From assembly GCF_002814235.1 (NCBI RefSeq), contig NZ_PHSU01000016.1, positions 123,982 to 187,981 on the forward strand: a stretch of DNA of 64,000 nt. The letters run 5' to 3'. This document shows positions 26,318-35,071 of this stretch, in pieces. Numbering within the stretch: position 1 is the stretch's first letter; each line of letters opens with the position of its first letter. The position numbers were made by a program, and so were the translations under genes. The notes beneath the pieces are model-generated. The model saw only the letters and a list, made by a program, of their open reading frames with translations, made no database searches and was not told the origin of the DNA. The DNA comes from Pseudomonas sp. QS1027 (GTDB taxonomy: Bacteria; Pseudomonadota; Gammaproteobacteria; Pseudomonadales; Pseudomonadaceae).

Positions 26318-27838
26318 ATGCGTTACGCCCACCCTGGTACTGCCGGCGCCATCGTTACGTTCAAGTCCAAGTACGGCAACTACATCAATGGTGAATTCGT
26401 CGCGCCTGTCGACGGCCAGTACTTCACCAATACTTCTCCGGTCAATGGCAAGGCCATCGCCGAGTTCCCCCGTTCCAACGCCAAGGACATCGACAAGGCC
26501 CTCGACGCCGCCCATGCCGCGGCCGATGCCTGGGGTGCCACTTCGGTCCAGGCGCGCTCACTGGTCCTGCTGAAAATCGCCGACCGTATCGAACAGAACC
26601 TCGAACTGCTGGCCATCACCGAAAGCTGGGACAACGGCAAGGCCGTGCGCGAAACCCTCAACGCCGATATCCCGCTGGCCGCTGACCACTTCCGTTACTT
26701 CGCCGGTTGCCTGCGCGCCCAGGAAGGCAGTGCCGCGGAAATCGACGGCAACACCGTGGCCTATCACATCCATGAACCACTGGGCGTGGTCGGGCAGATC
26801 ATCCCGTGGAACTTCCCGATCCTGATGGCCGCCTGGAAACTCGCCCCGGCCCTGGCCGCCGGCAACTGCGTGGTGCTCAAACCGGCCGAGCAGACTCCAC
26901 TGGGCATCACCGTGCTGATGGAACTGATCGGCGACCTCCTGCCACCCGGCGTATTGAACGTGGTGCAAGGGTTCGGCAAAGAAGCCGGCGAAGCCCTGGC
27001 CACCAGCAAGCGTATCGCCAAGATCGCCTTTACCGGCTCGACCCCGGTCGGCTCGCACATCATGAAATGCGCGGCCGAGAACATCATCCCGTCCACCGTG
27101 GAACTGGGCGGCAAGTCGCCGAACATCTTCTTCGCCGACATCATGAAAGCCGAGCCGAGCTTTATTGAAAAAGCCGCCGAAGGCCTGGTCCTGGCCTTTT
27201 TCAACCAGGGCGAAGTCTGCACCTGCCCGTCCCGCGCCCTGATTGAAGAGTCGATCTACGACGAGTTCATGCAAGTGGTGATGAAGAAAGTCGAGCAGAT
27301 CAAACGGGGCGACCCGCTGGACACCGACACCATGGTCGGCGCCCAGGCTTCCGAGCAGCAGTTCGACAAGATCCTCTCCTACCTGGAAATCGCCAAGCAG
27401 GAAGGTGCGCAGTTGCTGACCGGCGGCCAGGTGCAAAAACTCGAGGGCGATCTGGCCACCGGCTATTACATCCAGCCGACCCTGCTCAAGGGCACCAACA
27501 AGATGCGCGTGTTCCAGGAAGAAATCTTTGGCCCGGTGGTGAGCATCACCACCTTCAAGGACGAAGCCGAAGCCCTGGCGATTGCCAACGACACCGAGTT
27601 CGGCCTGGGTGCGGGCCTGTGGACCCGTGATATCAACCGCGCCTACCGCGTGGGCCGGGCGATCAAGGCCGGTCGCGTCTGGACCAACTGCTACCACCTG
27701 TACCCGGCGCATGCGGCGTTCGGCGGTTACAAGAAGTCCGGCGTGGGTCGCGAAACCCACAAAATGATGCTCGATCATTACCAGCAGACCAAGAACCTGC
27801 TGGTGAGCTATGACATCAATCCGCTTGGGTTCTTCTAA
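26318..27838 (+). CDS. NAD-dependent aldehyde dehydrogenase (acetaldehyde)
   Basis: 506 aa. Oxidises an aldehyde to the acid; here most likely acetaldehyde released by ethanolamine ammonia-lyase. Family marks: PWNFPILMAAWKLAPALAAGN, the cofactor loop FTGSTPVGSHIM, the general base Glu in VELGGKSPNI and the nucleophile in NQGEVCTCPSR, where the first Cys is the usual position. GGAG 9 bases before the ATG. First gene after the sigma-54 promoter, followed by the permease. It resembles ExaC/AldB-type enzymes; the precise substrate is inferred from context. Confidence 0.92.
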   Translation: MRYAHPGTAGAIVTFKSKYGNYINGEFVAPVDGQYFTNTSPVNGKAIAEFPRSNAKDIDKALDAAHAAADAWGATSVQARSLVLLKIADRIEQNLELLAITESWDNGKAVRETLNADIPLAADHFRYFAGCLRAQEGSAAEIDGNTVAYHIHEPLGVVGQIIPWNFPILMAAWKLAPALAAGNCVVLKPAEQTPLGITVLMELIGDLLPPGVLNVVQGFGKEAGEALATSKRIAKIAFTGSTPVGSHIMKCAAENIIPSTVELGGKSPNIFFADIMKAEPSFIEKAAEGLVLAFFNQGEVCTCPSRALIEESIYDEFMQVVMKKVEQIKRGDPLDTDTMVGAQASEQQFDKILSYLEIAKQEGAQLLTGGQVQKLEGDLATGYYIQPTLLKGTNKMRVFQEEIFGPVVSITTFKDEAEALAIANDTEFGLGAGLWTRDINRAYRVGRAIKAGRVWTNCYHLYPAHAAFGGYKKSGVGRETHKMMLDHYQQTKNLLVSYDINPLGFF

Positions 27839-27848
27839 ACCCTGAGGC

Positions 27849-27940
27849 CGCCTTCGCGGGGAAGCCCTGCTCCTACAGTTATGCGTCGTATGCACTACGG
27901 CGTTACAACACAAATCCTGTAGGAGCAGGGCTTGTCGGGG
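27849..27940. repeat. REPIN, type A (second copy)
   Basis: Inverted REP pair with the spacer CAGTTATGCG...GGCGTTACAACACAAAT, nearly identical to 23864-23962. It sits between the aldehyde dehydrogenase stop and the second sigma-54 promoter, so it may end or stabilise the first transcript. Confidence 0.8.
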
Positions 27941-27998
27941 CGCCGAACCGCCGCGAAGAGGCCCCCACTGACACCCCAAAAACAACGCCTGGCCGCTC

Positions 27999-28014
27999 TG
28001 GCACGGGCTTTGCG
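27999..28014 (+). promoter_or_regulatory. Sigma-54 (-24/-12) promoter of the ethanolamine permease gene
   Basis: TGGCAC-GGGCT-TTGCG: perfect -24 element (27999-28004) and TTGC at 28010-28013, with ten bases between GG and GC. About 60 bases before the permease ATG. I found no 7-4-7 repeat of the EatR-candidate type upstream of it. Confidence 0.85.
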
Positions 28015-28084
28015 TGCACGCTGTACAGAAAATCGACACCCGCAAGTCCAACAACCCAACAATAAAAATGACAAGCGAGGACTT

Positions 28085-29455
28085 ATGACAACCCAAACAG
28101 CACTCAAACCCACCCTCGGCACGCTGCATCTATGGGGCATTGCCGTGGGCCTGGTGATCTCCGGCGAATACTTCGGCTGGAGCTATGGCTGGGGCACCGC
28201 CGGTACCCTGGGCTTTCTCGTCACCACCCTGCTGGTGGCGACCATGTACACCTGCTTCATCTTCAGCTTCACCGAACTGACCACCGCGATTCCCCACGCT
28301 GGTGGGCCCTTTGCCTACAGCCGTCGGGCCTTTGGCGAACGCGGCGGACTGATCGCCGGGATCGCCACCCTGATCGAATTCGTCTTCGCTCCACCGGCCA
28401 TTGCCATGGCCATCGGCGCCTACCTCAACGTCCAGTACCCGGACCTCGACCCGCGCCTGGCCGCCGTCGGCGCCTATGTGGTGTTCATGGGCCTGAACAT
28501 CCTTGGCGTCAGCATCGCCGCCACCTTCGAACTGGTGGTGACGGTGCTCGCGGTCGCCGAGTTGCTGGTGTTCATGGGCGTGGTCGCGCCGGGCTTCAGT
28601 TTCAGCAATTTCGTGCTCAACGGCTGGTCCGGCTCGACCAACTTCAGCATCGACTCGATCCCCGGCATCTTTGCCGCGATCCCCTTTGCGATCTGGTTCT
28701 TCCTGGCCATCGAAGGCGCGGCCATGGCCGCCGAAGAAGCCAAGGACCCCAAGCGCACCATTCCCAAAGCCTATGTCGGCGGCATCCTGACCCTGGTATT
28801 CCTGGCCCTCGGCGTGATGGTGATGGCCGGCGGCGTCGGCGACTGGCGCCAGCTGTCGAACATCAACGACCCGTTGCCCCAGGCAATGAAAGCCGTGGTC
28901 GGCAACAACTCCAGCTGGATGCACATGCTGGTGTGGATCGGCCTGTTCGGCCTGGTGGCGAGTTTCCACGGCATCATCCTCGGCTACTCGCGGCAGTTCT
29001 TCGCCCTGGCCCGGGCCGGTTACCTGCCACGTTCGCTGGCCAAGCTGTCACGTTTCCAGACCCCGCACCGGGCCATCCTGGCCGGCGGCGTAGTCGGCAT
29101 CGCGGCGATCTACAGCGACGGCCTGGTCAACCTGCAGGGCATGAGTTTGACGGCGGCGATGATCACCATGTCGGTATTCGGCGCCATCGTGATGTACATC
29201 ATCAGTATGCTGAGCCTGTTCAAACTGCGTAAAACCGAGCCGAACCTGGAACGCAGCTTCCGCGCCCCGGGCTACCCGATCGTCCCGGGTATCGCGCTGG
29301 TCCTGGCGGTGGTGTGCCTGATTGCAATGGCCTGGTTCAACACGCTGATCGGCCTGATTTTCCTCGGTTTCATGGTGGTAGGTTTCATCTACTTCCAATT
29401 GACCGCCAGCCAGCGCCTGGACGCGCCGGCGGACGCTATGCTCACGGGTAACTGA
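28085..29455 (+). CDS. eat: Ethanolamine permease (APC superfamily)
   Basis: 456 aa, twelve hydrophobic segments, amino-acid/polyamine/organocation family. Start at the ATG at 28085 (MTTQTALKPTLGTLHLWGIAVGLVISGEYFGWSYGWG); the open frame upstream runs through the promoter. APC marks: GEYFGWSYGWGTAGTLGF in helix 1 and AIEGAAMAAEEAKDPKRTIPKAY in the helix 6-7 region. Provides ethanolamine to EutBC encoded downstream. Confidence 0.92.
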   Translation: MTTQTALKPTLGTLHLWGIAVGLVISGEYFGWSYGWGTAGTLGFLVTTLLVATMYTCFIFSFTELTTAIPHAGGPFAYSRRAFGERGGLIAGIATLIEFVFAPPAIAMAIGAYLNVQYPDLDPRLAAVGAYVVFMGLNILGVSIAATFELVVTVLAVAELLVFMGVVAPGFSFSNFVLNGWSGSTNFSIDSIPGIFAAIPFAIWFFLAIEGAAMAAEEAKDPKRTIPKAYVGGILTLVFLALGVMVMAGGVGDWRQLSNINDPLPQAMKAVVGNNSSWMHMLVWIGLFGLVASFHGIILGYSRQFFALARAGYLPRSLAKLSRFQTPHRAILAGGVVGIAAIYSDGLVNLQGMSLTAAMITMSVFGAIVMYIISMLSLFKLRKTEPNLERSFRAPGYPIVPGIALVLAVVCLIAMAWFNTLIGLIFLGFMVVGFIYFQLTASQRLDAPADAMLTGN

Positions 29456-29463
29456 TTGCACCA

Positions 29464-29481
29464 GCGCGGGGCGTCCCGCGC
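29464..29481. other. GC-rich hairpin between permease and eutB
   Basis: GCGCGGG-GCGT-CCCGCGC: seven-pair stem with a four-base loop, eight bases after the permease stop. No U-run, so it may protect or attenuate the eat-eutB transcript rather than terminate it. Confidence 0.5.
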
Positions 29482-29548
29482 CCCGACGCTGTACATATGA
29501 ACACCGGCTACATTCATCGCCTGCAAAGGTTCAGGAGGACCCCGCCCC

Positions 29549-30943
29549 ATGGCCACATTCGCCCATTCCGTCGGCGCCCAGACCTATCGCTTCGACAGCC
29601 TCAAGGATGTCATGGCCAAGGCCAGCCCCGCCCGCTCCGGTGATTTCCTGGCCGGGGTCGCCGCCCTCAATGACGGCGAACGGGTCGCGGCCCAGATGGC
29701 CCTGGCCAATATTCCCCTCAAGCATTTCCTCGAGGAGATGCTCATCCCCTACGAATCCGACGAAGTCACCCGGCTGATCGTCGACACCCACGACAAACAG
29801 GCCTTCGCCGTCGTCAGCCACCTGACCGTCGGCGGCCTGCGCGACTGGCTGCTCAGCGACGCCGCCGACGAACAGAGCCTGCGCGCCCTGGCCCCGGGCC
29901 TGACCCCGGAAATGGCCGCCGCCGTGTCGAAGATCATGCGTGTGCAGGATCTGATACTTGTCGCCCAGAAGATTCGCGTGGTGACCAAATTCCGCGGCAC
30001 CCTGGGCCTGCGCGGTCGCCTGTCGACCCGCCTGCAACCCAACCACCCCACCGACGATCCGGCCGGCATCGCCGCCAGCGTCCTCGACGGCCTGCTCTAC
30101 GGCAACGGCGACGCGATGATCGGGATCAACCCGGCCACCGACAGCCTGACCTCGATCTGCGACCTGCTGAACATGCTCGACGCAGTGATCAAGCGCTACG
30201 AAATCCCCACCCAGGCCTGCGTGCTGACCCACGTCACCACCTCCATCGAGGCGATCAACCGCGGCGTTCCCCTGGACCTGGTGTTCCAGTCGATTGCCGG
30301 CACCGAAGCGGCCAACGCCAGTTTCGGCATCAGCCTGAGCGTCCTGCAGGAAGGCTACGACGCCGGCCTGAGCCTGAATCGCGGGACCCTCGGGCAAAAC
30401 CTGATGTATTTCGAGACCGGCCAGGGCAGTGCCCTGTCGGCCAACGCCCACTTCGGCGTCGACCAGCAGACCTGCGAAACCCGCGCCTACGCCGTGGCCC
30501 GGCATTTCAAACCTTTCCTGGTCAACACCGTGGTCGGCTTTATCGGCCCGGAATACCTCTACAACGGCAAGCAGATCATCCGCGCCGGCCTCGAAGATCA
30601 CTTCTGCGGCAAGCTGCTGGGCGTGCCCATGGGCTGCGACATCTGCTATACCAACCACGCCGAAGCCGACCAGGACGATATGGACACCCTGCTGACCCTG
30701 CTGGGGGTGGCCGGGATCAACTTCATCATGGGTATCCCCGGCTCCGACGACATCATGCTCAACTACCAGACCACCTCGTTCCACGATGCCTTGTATGCCC
30801 GCCAGACCCTGGGCCTGAAGCCCGCGCCGGAGTTCGAACAGTGGCTGGCGAAGATGGGCATCTTTACCCAGGCCGATGGCAAGGTGCACTTTGGCAACAG
30901 CCTGCCCCCGGCGTTTCGCCAGGCACTGGCGCAGCTCGGATGA
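29549..30943 (+). CDS. eutB: Ethanolamine ammonia-lyase heavy chain
   Basis: Large subunit of the adenosylcobalamin enzyme that splits ethanolamine into acetaldehyde and ammonia. 464 aa, full length. Substrate-barrel blocks: RLSTRLQPNHPTDDPAGIAASVLDGLLYGNGDAMIGINPATDS, FQSIAGTEAANASFGISL, MGCDICYTNHAEADQDD and FIMGIPGSDDIMLNYQT. AGGAGG 12 bases before the ATG. Its stop overlaps the eutC start. No microcompartment shell genes are present, consistent with a free cytosolic pathway. Confidence 0.97.
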   Translation: MATFAHSVGAQTYRFDSLKDVMAKASPARSGDFLAGVAALNDGERVAAQMALANIPLKHFLEEMLIPYESDEVTRLIVDTHDKQAFAVVSHLTVGGLRDWLLSDAADEQSLRALAPGLTPEMAAAVSKIMRVQDLILVAQKIRVVTKFRGTLGLRGRLSTRLQPNHPTDDPAGIAASVLDGLLYGNGDAMIGINPATDSLTSICDLLNMLDAVIKRYEIPTQACVLTHVTTSIEAINRGVPLDLVFQSIAGTEAANASFGISLSVLQEGYDAGLSLNRGTLGQNLMYFETGQGSALSANAHFGVDQQTCETRAYAVARHFKPFLVNTVVGFIGPEYLYNGKQIIRAGLEDHFCGKLLGVPMGCDICYTNHAEADQDDMDTLLTLLGVAGINFIMGIPGSDDIMLNYQTTSFHDALYARQTLGLKPAPEFEQWLAKMGIFTQADGKVHFGNSLPPAFRQALAQLG

Positions 30944-31770
30944 ACGACATGGCCAAAGAGATCGACAACGACAACCCCTGGCTGCAACTGCGCCGCCTGA
31001 CCCCGGCGCGTATCGCCCTGGGACGCACCGGCACCAGCCTGCCCACTAGCGCGCAACTGGATTTTCAGTTCGCCCACGCCCAGGCCCGCGATGCGGTGCA
31101 CTTGCCGTTCGACCACGCGGGTTTGAGTGCCCAGCTCGCCGAACGCGGTCAGGAAACCCTGCTGCTGCACAGCGCCGCCGATGACCGCCACAGCTACCTG
31201 CAACGCCCGGACCTGGGCCGCAAGCTCAACAGCGCGTCGGCCCAGCAGCTACGCGAGCATGCGCAGGCTTACCCCGGCGGAGTCGACCTGGCCATTGTCG
31301 TCGCCGACGGCCTGTCGGCACTCGCTGTACATCGCCACACGGTGCCGTTCCTGACCCGCCTGGAAGAACAGATAGAGGCCGAAGGCTGGTCACGGTCGCC
31401 GGTCGTCCTGGTGGAACAGGGCCGCGTGGCGGTTGCCGATGAGGTCGGCGAACTGCTGGGGGCGAAAATGGTGGTGATCCTGATCGGCGAACGCCCGGGC
31501 CTGAGCTCGCCGGACAGCCTGGGTTTGTATTTCACCTATAATCCCAAGGTCGGCCTGACCGACGCCTACCGCAACTGCATCTCCAACGTACGCCTGGAGG
31601 GCATGAGCTACGGCATGGCCGCGCACAAATTGTTGTACCTGATGAAAGAAGCCTGCCGCCGACAATTATCGGGGGTCAATCTCAAGGACGAGGCTCAAGT
31701 GCAAACGCTGGAGAGTGATTCGGATGTCCATTCGAACGGCAACTTCCTACTGGGCCCGCCCCAAGACTGA
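30940..31770 (+). CDS. eutC: Ethanolamine ammonia-lyase light chain
   Basis: Small subunit carrying the B12-binding region. 276 aa from the ATG at 30940, which overlaps the eutB stop (ATGA); the open frame runs further back inside eutB but has no homology there. Family blocks: LTPARIALGRTGTSLPTSAQLDFQFAHAQARDAVH, DLAIVVADGLSALAVHRHTVPFL, ILIGERPGLSSPDSLGLYFTYNPKVGLTDAYRNCISNVR. No eutA-type reactivase gene is seen nearby. Confidence 0.96.
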   Translation: MNDMAKEIDNDNPWLQLRRLTPARIALGRTGTSLPTSAQLDFQFAHAQARDAVHLPFDHAGLSAQLAERGQETLLLHSAADDRHSYLQRPDLGRKLNSASAQQLREHAQAYPGGVDLAIVVADGLSALAVHRHTVPFLTRLEEQIEAEGWSRSPVVLVEQGRVAVADEVGELLGAKMVVILIGERPGLSSPDSLGLYFTYNPKVGLTDAYRNCISNVRLEGMSYGMAAHKLLYLMKEACRRQLSGVNLKDEAQVQTLESDSDVHSNGNFLLGPPQD

Positions 31771-31873
31771 CCGTCATCCGGATTGCGCTTTTCCCGCGCT
31801 TTGGGCAGCATCGACGCTGCGGCTGCCCGAGTGAACCGTTTGCCGTCATATCCACGAAGTTGAGGCCTGATCT

Positions 31874-32332
31874 ATGCGGATTACTCAAGCGACCCTGGAA
31901 CATCTGGACCTGCTGACGCCCCTGTTCGTCAAATACCGTGAATTCTACGGCGCACTGCCCTTCCCTGATTCGTCCCGCAGCTTTCTGGAAAAACGCCTAC
32001 GCCGCAAAGAGTCGGTGATTTACCTGGCGTTGGCCGACGATGACGACAAAAAGGTGCTCGGTTTCTGCCAGCTGTACCCAAGCTTTTCTTCGCTCTCGCT
32101 CAAGCGGGTATGGATTCTCAACGATATCTACGTCGCCGAGGACGCCCGTCGCCAGCTGGTGGCCGACAATTTGATGCGCGCGGCGAAGAAAATGGCCCGT
32201 GACACCCACGCCGTTCGTCTGCGCGTATCCACCAGCAGCGACAACCTGGTGGCGCAGAAAACCTACGAATCCATTGGCTTTCGCGAAGACAGCGAATTCA
32301 AGAACTACGTGTTGCCGATCGACGAAAAGTGA
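31874..32332 (+). CDS. GNAT-family N-acetyltransferase
   Basis: 152 aa. GCN5-type fold with the acetyl-CoA region WILNDIYVAEDARRQLVADNLMRAAKKMAR (motif A, with R-R-Q-L in place of the usual Q-x-x-G-x-G/A) and the C-terminal LVAQKTYESIGFRED (motif B). Substrate unknown. It follows eutC after 103 bases, in the same place as in P. aeruginosa, but no link with ethanolamine is shown. Confidence 0.88.
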   Translation: MRITQATLEHLDLLTPLFVKYREFYGALPFPDSSRSFLEKRLRRKESVIYLALADDDDKKVLGFCQLYPSFSSLSLKRVWILNDIYVAEDARRQLVADNLMRAAKKMARDTHAVRLRVSTSSDNLVAQKTYESIGFREDSEFKNYVLPIDEK

Positions 32333-32344
32333 TCACCAGACGCG

Positions 32345-32374
32345 CCCTGTAGGCGCTGGCTTGCCAGCGATAGC
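32345..32374. repeat. Single REP copy
   Basis: CCTGTAGGCGCTGGCTTGCC followed by AGCGATAG, a lone REP of the GTAGGAGCYGGCTTG family in the 284-base gap between the GNAT and DedA genes. Confidence 0.65.
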
Positions 32375-32499
32375 GGTAGTGAATATCACATCGCAATCAC
32401 TGGCAGTCGAGCGTCGACCGGCGCTCTCACAGACGTGTGCATAACCTTCGCCCGACATCCCCCGCTACAAACTCAGCAGGCAGAAATCTCTCCAACTCT

Positions 32500-32543
32500 T
32501 ATAATCCCGCTTTCCCACGGAATGTACGAAAAAACTACATTCC
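32500..32543 (+). promoter_or_regulatory. Promoter -10 and inverted repeat upstream of dedA-type gene
   Basis: A perfect -10 TATAAT (32500-32505) is followed by CCCGC. Just downstream lies GGAATGTA-N9-TACATTCC (32519-32543), eight-base arms that are exact complements and would straddle or follow the start of transcription, as an operator does. No good -35 is seen. A further short hairpin GGTCCG-N6-CGGACC lies at 32580-32597. Confidence 0.5.
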
Positions 32544-32616
32544 TTGTAGTTAACTGCGCATATCTATTTTCCTTGCACGGGTCCGCCGAGTCGGACCGTC
32601 CACACAGGTGCCACCC

Positions 32617-33273
32617 ATGGATTTCAACCCGATCGACATAGTCCTGCATCTCGATGTCTACCTCGACATGCTGGTGAACAACTACGGGCCCTGGATCTAC
32701 GCCATCCTGTTCCTGGTGATCTTCTGCGAAACCGGCCTGGTGGTGATGCCGTTCCTGCCGGGCGATTCGCTGCTGTTCATCGCCGGCGCGGTGGCCGCGG
32801 GCGGCGGCATGGACCCGGTGCTGCTGGGCGGCCTGCTGATGCTGGCGGCGATTCTCGGCGACAGCACCAACTACATCATCGGCCGAACGGCGGGCGAGAA
32901 ACTCTTCAGCAATCCGAACTCGAAGATCTTCCGCCGCGACTATCTGCAGAAGACCCACGACTTCTATGACCGCCATGGCGGCAAGACCGTGACCCTGGCG
33001 CGCTTCCTGCCGATCCTGCGGACTTTCGCACCGTTCGTCGCCGGCGTTGGCAAAATGCCTTACCCGCGTTTCTTCATGTTCAGCATCCTCGGCACCATTC
33101 TCTGGGTCGGCGGCCTGGTGACCCTGGGTTACTTCTTCGGCAACGTGCCGTTCATCAAGAAAAACCTGTCGCTGCTGGTGATCGGCATCATCCTGCTGTC
33201 GCTGTTGCCGATGATCGTCGGCGTGGTCCGTAGCCGCTTCGGCAACACCACGTCCAAAGCCGGCACCCACTGA
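32617..33273 (+). CDS. DedA-family membrane protein
   Basis: 218 aa from the ATG at 32617 (MDFNPIDIVLHLDVYL); the open frame starts with GTG three codons earlier. DedA/SNARE-associated signatures: ETGLVVMPFLPGDSLLFIAGA, RHGGKTVTLARFLPILRTFAPFVAGVGKMPYPRF and GTILWVGGLVTLGYFFGN. The family scrambles or flips phospholipid/undecaprenyl phosphate and supports proton-motive force. Followed by mtfA after four bases. Confidence 0.92.
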   Translation: MDFNPIDIVLHLDVYLDMLVNNYGPWIYAILFLVIFCETGLVVMPFLPGDSLLFIAGAVAAGGGMDPVLLGGLLMLAAILGDSTNYIIGRTAGEKLFSNPNSKIFRRDYLQKTHDFYDRHGGKTVTLARFLPILRTFAPFVAGVGKMPYPRFFMFSILGTILWVGGLVTLGYFFGNVPFIKKNLSLLVIGIILLSLLPMIVGVVRSRFGNTTSKAGTH

Positions 33274-33277
33274 TCCC

Positions 33278-34117
33278 GTGTGGTCGCTGAGTGCCTGGCG
33301 TCGCCGGCGAACCCTGGCCCGCCATCCGGTTACCGATGAAACCTGGCAACGGGTCCGTGAACACCTGAGCTTCCTCGACGGCCTGAGCGCCGCCGAGGAT
33401 CGCTGGCTGCGGGAGCACAGCGTGCTGTTCCTCGACGACAAGCACCTGAGCGCCTTGCCAGGCGTGGAACTGGACCAGGAAAGCCGCCTGCTGCTGGCGG
33501 CCCAGGCGCAACTGCCGCTGCTGCACCTGGGGGACTTGAACTGGTACCAGGGTTTCCATGAAATCGTCCTCTACCCGGACGACTTCCTCAGCCCCCAGCG
33601 CCATCGCGACGCCAGCGGCGTGGAACACGAATGGGATGCCGAGCACAGCGGCGAAGCCTGGCAACAGGGCCCGATCATCCTCGCGTGGCCCGGGGTACAG
33701 GCCAGCGGTGGCTGGGAAGGCTACAACCTGGTGATCCACGAGCTGGCGCACAAGCTCGACATGCTCAGCGGCAGCGCCAACGGCCTGCCACCGTTGCACG
33801 GCGACATGCGCGTGGGCGATTGGGCCAAGGTCATGCAACATGCCTACGACGACCTCAACCGCCAGTTGGACCGCAACCCCGACGCCGACACCGCGATCGA
33901 TCCTTATGCAGCGGAAAACCCGGCGGAATTCTTCGCGGTGACCAGCGAATATTTCTTCAGTGCCCCGGATATCCTGGCCACCGCCTACCCGCAGGTGTAC
34001 GAGCAATTGCGCGCGTTCTACCGCCAGGACCCACTGGCGCGGCTGCAACATCTGCAGGCCCACGACCCGCGCTACCAGCCCGAAGCACAAGGCCCCGACG
34101 CCACACCGCACCTGTAG
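33278..34117 (+). CDS. mtfA: MtfA-type zinc peptidase (M90)
   Basis: 279 aa, starting with GTG at 33278 (MWSLSAWRRRRTLARHPV, the typical family N-terminus). Zinc motif H154-ELA-H158 in NLVIHELAHKLDM, followed by the ligand region ENPAEFFAVTSEYFF. In E. coli MtfA binds the repressor Mlc and has aminopeptidase activity; whether the same partner exists here is unknown. It is next to a DedA gene as in other pseudomonads. Confidence 0.9.
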   Translation: MWSLSAWRRRRTLARHPVTDETWQRVREHLSFLDGLSAAEDRWLREHSVLFLDDKHLSALPGVELDQESRLLLAAQAQLPLLHLGDLNWYQGFHEIVLYPDDFLSPQRHRDASGVEHEWDAEHSGEAWQQGPIILAWPGVQASGGWEGYNLVIHELAHKLDMLSGSANGLPPLHGDMRVGDWAKVMQHAYDDLNRQLDRNPDADTAIDPYAAENPAEFFAVTSEYFFSAPDILATAYPQVYEQLRAFYRQDPLARLQHLQAHDPRYQPEAQGPDATPHL

Positions 34118-34139
34118 GAGCCGGCTTGCTGGCGATAGC
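34111..34139. repeat. Single REP copy overlapping the end of mtfA
   Basis: CCTGTAGGAGCCGGCTTGCT continuing to GGCGATAG; its first bases supply the mtfA stop codon. Confidence 0.75.
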
Positions 34140-34248
34140 AGTCGTCAGCACACCACAGGGCTTCGGGACCTCACACTACCCAGCAGCCCCCGACCAAGGT
34201 GGTATTCCACACGTCCCGCCGACCGTGGCATCGCCCCCGGAATATGCC

Positions 34249-34254
34249 TATAAT
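34249..34254 (+). promoter_or_regulatory. -10 element upstream of ppa
   Basis: TATAAT followed by CCCCGCC, 62 bases before the ppa ATG. The GC-rich discriminator resembles the -10 at 32500 (TATAATCCCGC) and TACAATCCCGCC near 39408. The -35 is weak. Confidence 0.5.
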
Positions 34255-34315
34255 CCCCGCCACTTTTTGGTCAAACCGGCCAAGTTTTCTGATCAACCAA
34301 CGGGGGCATCGCCCA

Positions 34316-34843
34316 ATGAGCTATAGCAAGATTCCGGCTGGCAAAGACCTGCCGAACGACATCTACGTCGCGATCGAGATTCCGGCCAACCACGCGCCGA
34401 TCAAATACGAAATCGACAAAGACAGCGATTGCCTGTTCGTTGACCGTTTCATGGCCACCCCGATGTTCTACCCGGCCAACTACGGTTTCATCCCCAACAC
34501 CCTGGCTGACGACGGCGATCCCCTCGACGTGCTGGTCGTGACCCCGTACCCGGTCACCCCAGGCTCGGTCATCCGTGCCCGTCCGGTCGGCATCCTGCAC
34601 ATGACCGACGACGGCGGCGGCGACGCCAAGGTCCTCGCGGTCCCGCACGACAAGCTGTCCCAGCTGTACGTCGACGTGAAGGAATACACTGACCTGCCAC
34701 CGCTGCTGCTGGAGCAGATCAAGCACTTCTTCGAGAACTACAAGGATCTCGAAAAGGGCAAGTGGGTGAAGATCGAAGGTTGGGGCGATGCCGAAGCCGC
34801 CCGTGCCGAAATCATGAAGTCGGTCGCCGCTTACAAGGGCTGA
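34316..34843 (+). CDS. ppa: Inorganic pyrophosphatase (family I)
   Basis: Hydrolyses pyrophosphate, pulling biosynthetic reactions forward. 175 aa from the ATG at 34316 (MSYSKIPAGKDLPNDIYVAIEIP). Active-site acidic residues lie in NYGFIPNTLADDGDPLDVLV and the metal site continues in DDGGGDAKVLAVPHDKL. A strong terminator follows the stop. Confidence 0.97.
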   Translation: MSYSKIPAGKDLPNDIYVAIEIPANHAPIKYEIDKDSDCLFVDRFMATPMFYPANYGFIPNTLADDGDPLDVLVVTPYPVTPGSVIRARPVGILHMTDDGGGDAKVLAVPHDKLSQLYVDVKEYTDLPPLLLEQIKHFFENYKDLEKGKWVKIEGWGDAEAARAEIMKSVAAYKG

Positions 34844-34872
34844 TCCGCCGCGCCCTGGCGCGAATTGAAAGA

Positions 34873-34895
34873 CCCCGGCTTGCCGGGGTTTTTTT
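34873..34895 (+). terminator. Intrinsic terminator after ppa
   Basis: CCCCGG-CTTG-CCGGGG stem-loop followed by seven T, 30 bases after the ppa stop. Confidence 0.92.
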
Positions 34896-34900
34896 GTGCC

Positions 34901-35047
34901 TGTTTACCAATAAACAAACAAGAGCTTTAATGGGTAAACACGACGATTCAGATTCAGCTATTTGAGTGTAGGAATTCTGAACAAACCCAATCAGTTCGTG
35001 TGCTGGCGGGGACAATTTTTGAACACCTCGTTTATTTAAACAGGTGT
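34901..35047 (+). promoter_or_regulatory. Candidate repressor operators (GTTTA/TAAAC palindromes)
   Basis: Site 1 TGTTTA-CCAA-TAAACA (34901-34916) is a perfect palindrome. Site 2 GTTTA-TT-TAAAC (35030-35041) is nested in a longer imperfect one with outer arms ACACCT (35023-35028) and AGGTGT (35042-35047). Another half-site, TAAACA, lies near 34933. All are in the ~170 bases upstream of the phage-type repressor gene, the usual place for autoregulatory operators. Confidence 0.5.
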
Positions 35048-35071
35048 AGCACGCCAGTAAACTCTGTGTTC

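Noticed and set aside
22442..26573. Very long plus-strand frames (555 and 930 codons) opposite mpl and the sigma-54 activator
   Set aside because: Antisense shadows covering real motifs on the other strand (GTHGKTTT, GETGSGKE).
26558..28129. 523-codon minus-strand frame opposite the aldehyde dehydrogenase
   Set aside because: Runs through the promoter and REPIN as well as the gene; no family pattern.
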